Assembly: GCF_000321225.1 (NCBI RefSeq)
Contig: NW_004450267.1
Span: forward strand, 703,985-767,984
Reading direction: 5' to 3'
DNA length: 64,000 nt
From: Odobenus rosmarus divergens
Lineage: Eukaryota > Chordata > Mammalia > Carnivora > Odobenidae
Within the stretch, counting starts at the first letter, position 1. Each line of letters starts with the position of its first letter. Below the pieces are notes generated by a model. The model saw only the letters and a program-made list of their open reading frames with translations. It did no database searches and had not been told where the DNA came from. Shown here piece after piece: positions 33,206 through 45,173 of this stretch. The position numbers and the translations under genes are program-made.

Positions 33206-36200
33206 GATATGTTTAGTAGGCCAGATAATATTCCAAGCCAATTCTGACTGACTAAAGAGCTCATCATATAGAAGTTCTCCACCAATGAGAAGTGACTCCT
33301 CTCATCCCTTATTTTTTATTTGGACTATTAAAAAAAGTTAGTTCATGAGAATGAAAACTCCTAGCATAAGGTGCCATGACTTGTTCATGTGTATTGTCAC
33401 AGTGATCCTGTCACACAATAGCTTATCACAAATTTTCTGTTGAATGTACTCTTTATATTTAAAAATTTAATTGTTTTTTATAATTAAAAATCATAGGGCT
33501 CTTTATAACATATAAATAAAGGAAAAACAAAACTGTTTCTATTTTTACTATGCAGATATAACTAGTGTTAATATTTTGGGGTATTTTCTTCAAATTTGAA
33601 GTGTTCATGTTTTTAATTATTATCTTATGACATTAAAATTAAACATAGTTATTTAACAAAACCCCACAAACTTATGATAATGTGCTCCAAGTAACTAATC
33701 GAGTAAATTTAAGAGCATGATACAGGGACGCTCATGGCATAAACTCTAATTATGATGGTGAATATACATGCAAAGATTAGAATAACTACAGGAATGAAAT
33801 TTATAATGCAATTAAAAAAACACATTATCTTAACAAAAATTTAAAATAAAATGAGGGTAAAGAAGAAATGACCTTTGTCATCAACCAATTGCTGAAATAA
33901 AGGAAAGCTAAAAACACAAACTAATGTGTACTTGATTCCAGTGAGATTCTCTATTATCCAGCAAATGCATACATAATGCCAATTATTTGTTAATCATTGT
34001 CCCATGTATTTTTTCATATATGAACTCATTTTATAAGAAAGATTGTTTGGATAGTATTTTTAGAGAAATGTAATCAAACTTTTACCAGATTTAAACAGGA
34101 TGTGTATCTTCCAAAGAGTAGAGGAGATAAGCACAAAGAGAAAAACCCAAAGGAAATAGTAAGAATGTGTAAACAAATACAAAGAAAAGAATATGGTGGC
34201 ATAAATGAAAGCTAAACATTTTATTTCACAATATAAATGAAAATGAAATTGATCTTAAAATAAAAGCAAAGACTCAAATTGGATGAAAATTATTTGTGGT
34301 TTGACATAAGTCATGCCAAAATGAAAGTTTTATGAATATGATATGTAAAAATTGGGCATTATTATCTCAAAGCAAGCAATGTGCATGCAAGGGATAATGG
34401 TACTAATACTAAAAAGAAGGATTCATAGCAAAAGCTCTCATGATAAAGATAGTCATCTCATATTAATAAAAGGTATAATTAGCAATGAAGATTTATCCAA
34501 GAAACCTAACATTTCACTGTTCAACAAAGGCAAATGTTTTTTCAACACAAGATGAGAGTCCTGGCACCACATTTATGGTTTCTCCACACTTATTCTAGGA
34601 TTTCTTGCAACTGTAAGTAATCCAGACTCTGACTTCCTGAGTGTCCTCAACCTTACCTGCCAACCAGAAATTTGCTATGTTAATTATTTTGGCAACTGGC
34701 TATTCATTTAAGTCCAACACACTAAAACTGGATTTCCTTCTGTGCTGTATTCACATCACCATAATATTTGAGCTTCTTTTCCTTTGACTCAAACGCTCAC
34801 TAATCTCTTAATCTTCCAAATATTACCACAGTATCCTCTGGGCCCTATGTTTTTGGTAACCAACTCTGCTACTTCTTGCCCTTCACTGAAAATAGTTTCT
34901 CTTCTGAGAACACTATTTCCACTGCATCTGTCTTAAACAGATGGTGCTCATTTCTCTCACACCCCATACCAACCAGGGTAGGGAAGTGATATCTGTATGT
35001 TCCTACAAGCACAGTGGTATTTCTAGGCCATTGCTATTTTACTCATTTAAAAGCACTGTTCCTTTGAGGCATGACCTTCAAGTCTTCTGTCTTCTACCTG
35101 TTTTTATTACTGCCATCTAGTCACTGCTACATTTGACCAAGTCACTAGCTTGTCTTTCAGCTTAGATTCCAGTGCTGATCACTTCAGGCATTTGTTTGTC
35201 AAATCCTCAACTCCATGTTCATCCATTGCTTTTACCTGTAACACATTCACTCCAGATCCATCCATATGTCATCTTCTTATTTGTTATATTCTAAATTGGA
35301 TTAAAACATTCACAGGCACTAAAGTTAAAATACTTCCCCTCATACTCTGCCATATGCAATTCAAAATAAACACAATTTTAAATCATAAAATAAATGTAAA
35401 GCATCTAGAAAAATTCTCATTTTTTCCCCCATAACTACTTCCATGATTTTTCTCAAAATATATGCTAAGTCCCCACATTGGGTAATTTAGTTCTGATTAG
35501 ATAAAGACTCAGGGAGAGTGTGGAGAAATCACACCATCTTCAAATTGGTGCCTATTACAGTTACATTGCTATATAATAAATTATGATAGTTCAGCATCCT
35601 AATACCACTATTTTATTATATTCATAAATTCTGTAGGTCAAGCATTCAGACAAGGCACAGGAGGAATGGCTTATCTCCATCCTTTAATACCTAAGACCTT
35701 AGCAGGAAAATAACCGAAGGGGTTATTTTACTGTTAGGCACTGGAATCATATGGAGACACTTTCATATATATGTCTGGTGATTAACACTAGATGTTAACT
35801 AGGACCTCAGCTAGAATTTTTGGCCAGAGATTCTATAAATGGTTTCTTCATGTAGTCTGGGCTTCCTCACAGCATGGAAGCCTCCAAGAAGTTGAACTTC
35901 TTCCATAGTAGATCAATGTTCCAAAAGTGAGTGCCCTAGCCAACAAAGCAGATCTATTTATTTGCTCTGGCCTAACATTGGAAGTCACACAGTATCATCT
36001 GCCAAATTCTATTAAATACAGTGTCATAAGTTTGTCCATATTCAAGTGAAGAGGCAAAAGTTCCATCTTCTGATGGGAAAATTTACACCATTCAAAACAA
36101 AACAAATCATTTTAATGCCATTCTAAATGTGTGGTCTTCTTTTTTAGATGAACCTGTAACAGTGCTCTAAAATCATACTAAATAGTTAACTCTCCCTAAC

Positions 36201-36257
36201 ATTATTCAGATGACTGATTCAATTTTTTTCCCCTTGTTTTAAAGCTCCTATATCAAT
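33206..36257. other. Unassigned, AT-rich; possible decayed LINE pieces
   Basis: 33480-33660 faintly resembles antisense L1M 3' sequence ('gttaatattttggggtattt' near 33567). 34560-35440 is more pyrimidine-rich and may be a decayed LINE, not identified. No exon recognised. The 94-codon frame at 35150-35434 has no known domain. Confidence 0.3.
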
Positions 36258-36797
36258 TTCAGTAGCGAGAATACTAAGATGACTCTCCAGTGATCTATAC
36301 ATTTGTGTAATTTATCCCTTTGAATGTGGATAGGACCTGTAAATTGCTTCTAACCAATAGAATATAGCCAAGTTGAAGGGCTTTCCAGATGCAATTAAAG
36401 TCCCTAATCAGTTGTCTTTACATTAATCAAAAGGGAAATTATCCTGGATGAGCCTGACTTAATCAGGTGAGCTCATTAAAAGAGAGTCTAGAGATCAGAG
36501 AGATTTTCCTGATTTCTTTGAGAAGTAAGTATCCATAAGTTCTACAAAAATAATGAGATGAATTTTCTAACCACTTGAATGAGCCTAGAAGTAAAATCTT
36601 CCCCAGGAAAGCCTCTAGATGAGAACATAGCCTGGCTAACACCTTGATTTCAGCCTGCTAAGGTCTTGGTAGAGGGCCCAGCTAAGCTATGCCCATATTC
36701 CTAACCCATAAAAACTTTTGAGATAATGAATGTATATTGTTTTAAACTGCTAAACTTGTGGTAATTTGTTGCAGAGCAATAGAAAATTAATATGTTG
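36258..36797 (+). mobile_element. MLT1-type LTR (ERVL-MaLR), sense
   Basis: 'ggctttccagatgcaattaa' (36380), 'aatcaaaagggaaattatcc' (36426), 'cctgacttaatcaggtgagc' (36453), 'aacaccttgatttcagcctg' (36639) and 'cttgtggtaatttgttgcag' (36755) keep the order of MLT1-like LTRs. Solo LTR, no coding sequence. Subfamily uncertain. Confidence 0.85.
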
Positions 36798-37473
36798 TCA
36801 TAACTCAGTGACTCTCAGACAATATTCTTCTTTTCTACTTTCTCTATAAAATAGAAACCCCCCAATGGGAATTCATTTATCTCTGACTGCATCACATCTG
36901 AAATGTACTTTTCTACCGTGAAAGAACTTTGTTTCCCTTTCTTCTATGAGGATAGAAATGCTTCCTTTCCTCATTTGATTAATTCCCTGAAGTAGAACTT
37001 ATAAAATTCTTATTCCCCAAACATAATAAAATAATATTAGAAGTTATGACAAAACATTAATCAAAACAGTGAAAAGTTTATCATCTTGGGATTTACAAAA
37101 TTCCCAGTAATATGGGAATTTTATTGATTTCCCCCATGTGAAACAATAAAAAGTAAAATATATAATTATGGAATATCTAGTTCTAACTCTGAGAGAATAG
37201 TTTGTAGTACACCAACATGCACACCAAGATCAACTAGGAAAACAATATTAGCAACAATTGTGTGAACAGATTTGTGAGTTTCAGAGTCATCCAGGTCTTA
37301 AAGGGTCATGAATCTTATAAGAAGGGAATTTCACTAATGTGAGCCCAATGTCTCCTTGTCACTGGTTAAGTCTAAAAGTGTAGGTAGTGACGGCCTTTGA
37401 AACCAGAGAGAAGGGGCCTGATAAGAGACTGAAGAGGCAGCAGAGACCTCTGTGATTTTATTAGGCTAGAGAC
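36798..37473. other. Unassigned AT-rich DNA
   Basis: Nothing recognised. Confidence 0.35.
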
Positions 37474-37495
37474 AGAAATTGGAAGCTAACACCAA

Positions 37496-37712
37496 GGGCG
37501 CCTGGGTGGCTCGGTTGGTTAAGCGACTGCCTTTGGCTCAGGTCATGATCCTGGAGTCCCAGGATCGAGTCCCGCATCGGGCTTCCTGCTCAGCGGTGAG
37601 TCTGCTTCTCCCTCGGACCCTCCCCCGTCTCATGCTCTCTCTCTCTCTCTCTCTCTATCTCATTCTCTCTCTCAAATAAATAAATAAAATCTTTAAAAAA
37701 AAAAAAAAAAAA
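37496..37712 (+). mobile_element. SINEC, sense, young-looking
   Basis: 'gggcgcctgggtggctcgg' head, intact pol III box region, 'caaataaataaataaaatct' and a pure A18 tail. The flanks ('gaaattggaagctaac...' and 'gaatttggagaccaagg') suggest an imperfect TSD. Confidence 0.96.
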
Positions 37713-37864
37713 GAATTTGGAGACCAAGGAAGTATGTTGAAATGAGACTAGAAGTCTGAGCTATATTTTTCTTTGAAGCTTTTGTCACTTCTTAAACTCT
37801 ACTGGCCAATAGGATGTAAAGTCATGGAGAAATAGACAAATCAGAAAACTTTTGTAAGCCTTTA

Positions 37865-38039
37865 CTTCTTTTTTAAAGATTCTATTATTTATTTGAGAGA
37901 GAGAGAGATCACAGAGGGAGAGGGAGAAGCAGGCTCCCTGCTGAGCAGGGAGCCCGATGTGGGGCTCGATCCCAGGACCCTGGGATCATGACCTGAGCTG
38001 AAGGCAGATGCTTAACCGACTAAGCCACCCAGGCACCCC
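37865..38039 (-). mobile_element. SINEC, antisense, with perfect TSD
   Basis: Reverse SINE ending 'taagccacccaggcacccc'. Perfect 15-bp TSD 'ttttgtaagccttta' at 37850-37864 and 38040-38054. Confidence 0.97.
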
Positions 38040-38289
38040 TTTTGTAAGCCTTTATAGTACTAAAGGAACAAATAATATCTGGAGTTCTGGCCTTACCAAA
38101 GTTGACCGTCATGGTAAAAAATCCCACCCATACACTCTCAACTGTTCCTGGGAGACTATACATCAGAAGTGGGTGATAAACCCAAGGTATTCAGAATCAT
38201 AAAAACTAGAAATGGTACTTCAATCTAATAAGTGATGGAATTAAAGAGAGATGTTCCTGTTCTACCAACCTGCCAGAAGACAAGGAAAT

Positions 38290-38617
38290 CTGCCATAGGG
38301 GAAGCCTGTACAATTTATCATCATATTGTCTGGAATTCAGTAAAAGGTGACCAGGCATATCAAGAAAATGGACCAAAAGTAATAAAAATGGACAATAGAA
38401 ATAGGTTACCTGTAGAAGTTATCAGGTAACTATTTTAGAATAGCTGTGATTAATATGTTCAAGAAAACAGATGGTAAGATAGAAACTTTTACCAGAAAAC
38501 CAAAGGTTCTCAAAAGAAACAAATGGAGATTCCAAACTTTAAAATATATTTCAATACATATATAGAAAGTAATAATTCTATAGTAGGACATTCCTAATGG
38601 GAAAATTGTTAATTCTA
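38290..38617 (+). mobile_element. L1M 5' region, sense, left of a MITE
   Basis: 'gaccaggcatatcaagaaaa' (38350) and 'agaatagctgtgattaatat' (38437) match the L1M region before and into ORF1. Confidence 0.65.
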
Positions 38618-38910
38618 GACAAGCACTGTCCAAAATAGTGGACACTAGACACATGTGCCTATTGATGACTTGGAAAGTGGTTAGTCCAAACTGAGATGTG
38701 TTATTAGAATAAAGTACACATTGGATTTCAAAGACTAAGTACAAAAAAATAACAAAATATTGTTATGTTGTTAAATATTAAAATGAAACTGTTTCAGCTT
38801 AAATAAAATGTTACCAAGATTAATTTCAATTGTTTCCTTTTTACTTTTTAAAATGTAGTTAATAGAGAATTTAAAATTACATATGTGACTTGAATTAATT
38901 TCTATTGGAA
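38618..38910 (-). mobile_element. hAT-like non-autonomous DNA transposon (MITE)
   Basis: Starts 'gcactgtccaaaatagtgg' and ends 'ttaatttctattgg', whose reverse complement begins 'ccaatagaaat'. Middle phrases 'gacacatgtgcctattgatg' (38648) and 'acacattggatttcaaagac' (38717) match an old hAT-group MER element, by memory. It splits an L1M, so it is younger than that L1M copy. Strand is assigned relative to the form of the element I remember and is uncertain. Confidence 0.6.
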
Positions 38911-39430
38911 AACAATTATTTAGAGGTATAATTATAGAAAGTAGAGTTATAGAAAGTAACTAGATTGATGGATACAGAGAGAAAATGGGAAAACATAAAA
39001 AAGTATAAAAAATATATAGGACATGAAATGAATGTCAAAATGCGTGTAATTGGAAATCCCAGAAGGGGAGGAGAGAGACAGTGGTGCAGACACAATAATT
39101 GAATAGATAATGACTGAGAATTTTCCAAAACTGGTGAAATAAATTAATAGAATCAAGAGTTATGATAAACCTCTAATAAAAAATAAAGAGAAATGAAGAG
39201 ATAAATAGGGATGTTTCATAATGATAGAAGATTAAATCCACAAGGCAGACATAACAATTTTAAATATTATATACTTAAAAAGATAGCTTCATAAAATGGA
39301 CAAAATAAAAGTTTACATAGACAAACCAACAACCAGTGGAAGATTTTAAAACCTCTATTAATAGCAGACAAAATATTGTAAGAATATGGACATACTAAAA
39401 AATGCAATGAGAAATGCTAACATCACCTCA
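38911..39430 (+). mobile_element. L1M ORF1/ORF2 pieces, sense, right of the MITE
   Basis: 'gtgtaattggaaatcccaga' (39044), 'gagaattttccaaaactggt' (39116) and 'ggatgtttcataatgataga' (39209) come from successive parts of L1M with internal deletions. No open frame of note. Confidence 0.7.
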
Positions 39431-41354
39431 AGTTCAAAATGATTTCTGCTGGCTAAACTCCAATTCAGCTTTTCCGAAGTTTCCTCAAAAATTTCCATAT
39501 AGGTACAAAAAAAAGAAGAAACTAACATAATTTCCACAAATCAGACACATGATGCCAGCTTCATGGCAGAATTAACACAAAATATAAAGCAGTCAGAACT
39601 TCAATACATGGTCTAAATCAATAGCTTCTTCAAATTGAAACCTGACAAATTGTACCAAGATATGATACCTTTTTGAAGGTTAGAATAGAGCCAGTTATAA
39701 CACATAAAACCAGGAGTCTATTTCTCCTTTTACCACTATTAAGCTACTCTGTTAGGGGCTAGGGCTCACTCCTGCATTTTACACTGAAAGGAAAAAAAAT
39801 ACTGCAAGACAAGTATGTAATGCTCCTCCTTGCCTCTTCCCTCCTCCCTGTGTATATAATTTACAGAAGTCTATTTGAACTAAATTGTGTGTCCAAGGTA
39901 ATATATCTTTAAGGCTGAAATTCAGGGTCTCAGATATCCCAAGAAGAGCATAGGCCTTTTCCAAGAGTTTCTCAACACCACACGAGGTGCCTATTCCAGT
40001 GACTTTTAAGCATGCTGGCCTCAAAAACAAGAAGGTTACTCCCAGAAAACTGATAGACTGTAACATTGATCATTCTGGTTATATATTTGGTCTATGACTA
40101 ACTTTAAAAATATTTTATTTTTTAATACATTGTGGTTTATAGATTTTTATGATATTTTCCCATTTTTATATAGTTACTTTTTTATAGTTACTTTTCTTTT
40201 CTCACTTGCTCTAAATACTTACATTATATTGGCTGAGTTAATATTAATGTTATTCAAAATTATTTCTCTTGCCTCTTGGCCTGCAAAGACTCTGAGTTTC
40301 CTTACACAGTGATAACATGGGAATCACCTCTGTTTCTTCATTGCTTAGCATAGTGTCTGACAGTAATGAATATTGAGGAGCTGTCTGATGCATAAATTAT
40401 ATGTTATGATGATTGACTATAACATAATCCATTGCTTATTAGTGTTACATAAGAGTTTTGGTTAGTCTGTGAATTGTTGATATTAAGGTTAAACCTCAAA
40501 TAATTTTTCTATTAATAATATTTATTTTTCATTTATAGGCCTTTTAAAAATGCATATTTATGTCAGGAGGAAAAGACCCCACTAATTTCAAAACATTGGT
40601 TAATACCAAAATAGTTGGCTTTTTAGGCAATTATCTTAGTAGTAGTTTATTGTCATATTCTAGACTCTCTTCAAGGAAAACATCATTTAATTTATTGTGG
40701 AATCCAAGAGAATCTTTGCATATACCAACAGATGTTTAAGTGCTGATGGAAAAAAATGGGAATATTTTTAGATGTAATTAACACAGCACATGCTATAACT
40801 AATTTGTACTTTTAAAAATTGCTTGCAGCAGTTTTCTTCTTTATAAATAAAATTTGACCTTGAATAACTCAATTTTTGTGGGGTGGTATAAAAACTTATG
40901 AATTAGGGGCAGATTTAGGGTTTTTCTGCACATTTTTTTCTGTGTTTATTTTCTTTGCTGTACAAAAAAGCTACTTTCAGAAATCAAGACAATTTAGAGT
41001 CAAAGAAAAGTTTCCGATCTTTTAGGTAATTACGTAATTAATTTTAAATCAATTAATTTTTACTTTTATCCAAAGTAAACATTAAAATTCTCACTGATGC
41101 TCTAGTATATAAAAAATTAATTTCTTACATAAATATAGGTTATTGTTGTTATTCTAGTTTATTATATGTAATTAAATATAATTGCTGTCTTATATTGTAA
41201 TAGGAGCCTATTCTAGGAACTAAAAGTCAGTGCATTCTATTGTGTTGTGCCAGATATCTAAATGTCACTCCTTTTATGTGTTCTAGTTCAAAGAAATTCA
41301 TAAAATAAAATGTAAAGCAAACTGATTCCCTAAGCAGCTGACGGGTGGTTTAAA
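39431..41354. other. Unassigned AT-rich DNA
   Basis: No element recognised with confidence. 40300-40400 faintly resembles an L2/MIR tail ('gcttagcatagtgtctgaca'). A short duplication of 'tatagttactttt' occurs near 40166-40193. Confidence 0.35.
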
Positions 41355-42185
41355 TATGCATTCATTCCTCCATTGAACAAGTGTTTACTGAGTTCCTGTC
41401 ATGTGCCAAACACTATTCTGGGTACTGTAGATATAAAGCTAGTAAGGCAAAATCTCTAATCTTGAGGTTCCAATATAAGGAGGAAAATGAAAAGATGATT
41501 GTACTACAAGGAAAGTGTAATGATAGAGACATGCACAGAGTGTTATGGAAGCATAGCGATCAAATAGCTAATCCAAACTTGGTGATCATGGCTAAGAAAG
41601 GAATTTTGGAGAAGGTAATTCTTAAAAAAGTCTTAAACAATCAGTAAGAGATTATGAATTGGAGAAGAAAGATGTTCCAGGAAGAAGAATAGTATGACCA
41701 GTGGCAGACAGGCAAGAAACAATAGACTTTGTGCAAAGTGTACTATATAACACATATGTTGCAGGGTATTAGTGCAGAGAGAAACTAGTAATGAGGCTAG
41801 CAATAGGCAGGGCCAGATCAGGATAAAACTACAAAGTAAATTAAGGTCAACAAAATGAACTTGTAGGTAATTTGGAGCCATAATCAGTGGGAGAGTCAGG
41901 TAGCAAATTTTAGATGACAGAAAGAGAATTCTGGAGGAGTGGCAAATTTTAGATGACAGAAACAGAATTCTGGAGGAGTATAGAGAATGGTTTGAAATGA
42001 ACAAGCCTGGAAGCCATTAGAACCTTTGCAGTAAGCATGTGAAAGTTAATAAAAGGATGATAGGAACAGAAAGGAATAAAGCTATTTGAGAAATACATAG
42101 CTAGTAAAATTAGAATTGCATGATTATTTGGAAAGGGGAGGACAAGGGTGAGTTTGAGATTGACATCTTGCGAGACTGGGTAAGT
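41355..42185 (-). mobile_element. L2 LINE, antisense
   Basis: 'acaagtgtttactgagttcc' (41378), 'atgtgccaaacactattctg' (41401) and 'cagggccagatcaggataaa' (41808) match reverse L2 from its 3' end inward. A 39-bp tandem duplication is embedded. The 123-codon minus frame at 41633-42004 is within it and decayed. Confidence 0.75.
41903..41980. repeat. Two-copy tandem duplication, 39-bp period
   Basis: Copy 1 at 41903-41941 and copy 2 at 41942-41980, both starting 'gcaaattttagatgacagaa', 37 of 39 positions identical. Confidence 0.97.
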
Positions 42186-42420
42186 GATTGTGCTGAATTG
42201 TCTGCTTTACTTCAAATGTAATACATGAATTAGAAATTGGTCACTAGCCAGGTGAAAAAAGGTCTTGCTAATTCCAGGAATCAGGGCAATTACCACAAGA
42301 GCAATTTAAAGTCAGGGTACTTTCAGATCTTACAAAATAGTTAATGTTCAGAAAATTATTACCATTATCAAAATTAAAACATCATAGTCTTGTCTAAAGC
42401 TGTAGTATATCAAAGGTGCA

Positions 42421-42635
42421 TTTTTTTAAAAATTAGGATATCATTGATAGATAACACTATATTAGTTTTAGGTGTACAAAGTAAGGTTTCAATATTTGTA
42501 CATATTACAGAATGATCACCACAATAAATCTAGTTAATACCTGTCATCATTTTTTTCTTGTGATGAGCACTTTTAAGATCTACTCCCCTAGCAACTTTTC
42601 AAATATGCAATACAGTATTGTTAAAAACTGCATTT
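42421..42635 (-). mobile_element. L1MA-type 3' end, antisense
   Basis: 'agttttaggtgtacaaagta' (42465), 'tgatcaccacaataaatcta' (42513) and 'ttttaagatctactccccta' (42570), a second copy of the family seen at 22490. Confidence 0.85.
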
Positions 42636-43742
42636 TTATTTTACCTACAAATGGAGGTTGTTGCTATCATATGCCCTTAAATGTAACTGTTAGGCTTATG
42701 CTTGAGAAGTGTCAATGTGAAGTTAGTAAATGATTAATAATTATTTAAAAATGCATACTTTTAGGGTTTTTATTATTTAAAAATCATTAATATAGTTTGA
42801 ATGCATACTATATGTCAGACACTGCACTATGTGACAAAGAGGCAGAGAAGAAATACAAAATTCCTTATTATAGGGTTGTTTTAGCTGAAGGATGGACATT
42901 TTTTTATATTAAAAATACCTTTGATAGGATGCTATGATTTTTGCCCCTCACAGAAAATTCTACATCTCAATCCATGAGTAACCATAAAATACAAATTTAC
43001 CCTCAGAAAGAATATGCCACTGCTTAGTTTTCAGTCTGAATTGTATTGAACATTTTATTACTTTTTGTATTTAGAGACAGCAATCAGTTTTTTAATCATC
43101 TATGTGACTCCATATGTAAATAAAATTCATTGCTACTAGAAACCAGATTAAGACTGATTTGTGCATTTTCTTTACATACAATTTCTCATTCTCTTAATAT
43201 ATTTTTGTGGAACAACCCAAAATTAAAAGGTACAGGATTAGCTAAACTCTGGACACTTTCTATTCATGATAAGGATGTGATTTAACCTCTGAAAAAGACA
43301 TCTTTATAGAAGAGCATGGTTTTGGGGGGGGATATCTAATTATTGAGACATGTACTTTTCATATTCTAATTGATCCCAATAATTCATCAATTAGGGCTAT
43401 ATCCTAATGATAGTTCTTTTACAGATGTCTCTGAAATACAGAGGGATTGCGGAAATTTTGGATAAAAATCTTTAATCAATGAGTTAAAAATTAGTCAAAT
43501 GCATTGAATTAATCTGGCTTATTTACTGAGTAAGTGTTAATTTAATTGCCCTTATCAGTTAGAGAGTCAGAAAGAACATTATGGGTTATTTAGCAAAATT
43601 TAAAACCATTATTTTATTGGTGAGGAATCGAAGATTCAGAGGCATTTTTAAGTAATAGTTTTTTCAGGGCCAGACAGCTAGATAAAAGAAAATAAACACT
43701 TGAAACTTTAAACTATGGTTCTTTTTTCATAAGTCATGGGTA
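42636..43742. other. Unassigned AT-rich DNA
   Basis: Possible weak MIR (antisense) around 43600-43700 and weak L2 around 42782-42880; neither is firm. Confidence 0.35.
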
Positions 43743-44579
43743 CTGAGGTATAAATTAAATCTATTTAAATTCACCCCTTTTTAAGTAGAGGTTCAGTTCA
43801 AAAAGTTTTGAAAAGCATATACAATCACCACCATCATAATCAATATATAGAATATTTAGGATATATAAAAATAAATCTAAATACACAAAATGCAGTGATT
43901 TACATCACTGCATAGTTCTATTTTGCCACTTTTTAATCAAAACTCTATCCCCCAGTCTTGTCCCTCTGCAACCTTTGATCTTATTTCCACAGAGAGACAT
44001 AATTTTGCCTTTCTTCAGCATGCTATATAAATGAAATCACATATTATATAGAATTTTGTGGTAACTTCTTTCATTCAGCATAATTATTTTGATATGAATG
44101 GGTTATATATATCAATAGTTGAGTCCTTTTTTAATGATGAGTAGTATTCCATTGTAAGGATAAACCACAGTTTGTTTATCAATTCACCAGTTGATGGACA
44201 TTTAGGTGTGGAGATTTTTGTTTTTGTTTTTGTTTTTTTGCAGCTTTTGCCTCTTATGAATAAAACTGATATAAACATTCTGTAGAGCACTTTGTGTAGA
44301 CATATGTTTTCCTATCTCCTGTGTATATACTGAGGAGTGGGATTGCTACATTTTAGGATTTAATTTTATAAAAACCTGCCAAACTGTTTTCCAAATTGGC
44401 TTTTATAGGTTGTATTCCTTTTAGCATGTATGAAATGTCCAACTCTATGCTCTACATATTTGTTAGCACTTTGTATTGTCTTTTCTTTTTCAGTTTAGCC
44501 ATTCTATTAGGCATATATCTTGGTTTAGTTTTAATTTAATTTGCATTTTTCTGATGCCAAATGATGTTGAGTATCTCTT
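43743..44579 (-). mobile_element. Old L1M 3' part, antisense, left of nested L1
   Basis: 'gagtagtattccattgtaag' (44140), 'caccagttgatggacattta' (44186), 'actgttttccaaattggctt' (44384) and 'gatgccaaatgatgttgagt' (44554) are reverse L1M text. Confidence 0.85.
44084..44290 (-). pseudogene. L1M ORF2p C-terminal remnant
   Basis: The minus translation includes 'CPSTGELINKLWFILTMEYY', the conserved C-terminal ORF2p stretch (usual form CPSxxEWIxKxW...MEYY). Upstream it dissolves into a Lys/Thr simple repeat. Non-functional. Confidence 0.85.
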
Positions 44580-44590
44580 CAAATAAGCTT

Positions 44591-44716
44591 ATCTGTTCTG
44601 TATAGTTAATAGTCTATTTTTGGTTTTCCTATCTTTTTCCCCTATGGTAATTTGTCTTGTTTCTTAAATTCCTCGTATGAGTGAAATCATACGGTACTTT
44701 GACAGTCTTTCTCTGT
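44591..44716 (-). mobile_element. Inverted 5' segment of a twin-primed L1
   Basis: Reverse-oriented carnivore L1 end sequence: 'tgtttcttaaattcctcgta' (44659) and 'tgagtgaaatcatacggtac' (44679). Its reverse complement reads on to sequence matching the start of the sense segment at about 44925, the layout of a 5'-inverted L1. Confidence 0.7.
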
Positions 44717-44916
44717 CTTTTTTTTTTTAAGATTTTATTTATTTATTTGACACAGGGAGAGAGCACAAGCAGGGGCAGCGGCAGGCAGGCAGAGGGAGAG
44801 GGAGAAGCAGGCTCTCTGCTGAGCAAGAAGCCCGATATGGGGCTTGATCCCAGGACCCTGGGATCATGACCTGAGCCAAAGGCAGCTGCTCAACCAACTG
44901 AGCCACCCAGGTGGCA
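44717..44916 (-). mobile_element. SINEC, antisense, at the L1 inversion junction
   Basis: Reverse SINE from poly-T to 'gagccacccaggtgg'. TSD is unclear because both flanks are L1 'ctctg..gtctt'-like sequence. Confidence 0.93.
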
Positions 44917-44924
44917 CTCTCTGA

Positions 44925-45162
44925 CTGTCTTAACTGTAAAGAAACTGGATTGTTACCAGAGGGGAGGTGGGTGGGAGGATGGGTTAAGTAGGTGATGGGG
45001 ATTAAGGAGGGCACTTGTGATGAGTGCTGGATGTTGTATGTAAATGTTGAATCACTATATTGTACACCTGAAACTAATATTACACTGTATGTTAACTAAC
45101 TGTAATTAAATACAATTAAATACAAATTAAAAACAAAAACAAACACCACCCACCCAAAAATA
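44925..45162 (+). mobile_element. Sense 3' segment of the twin-primed L1
   Basis: L1 3' UTR: 'ggattgttaccagaggggag' (44947), 'aaggagggcacttgtgatga' (45005), 'tgtacacctgaaactaatat' (45061), then an A-rich tail. The whole insertion is bracketed by 'caaataagctt' at 44580-44590 and 45163-45173, its probable TSD. Confidence 0.88.
44961..44983 (+). other. G-quadruplex motif in L1 3' UTR
   Basis: GGGG-N4-GGG-N1-GGG-N5-GGG, a canonical four-run motif on the L1 sense strand. L1 3' UTRs are known to carry such motifs. Confidence 0.8.
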
Positions 45163-45173
45163 CAAATAAGCTT

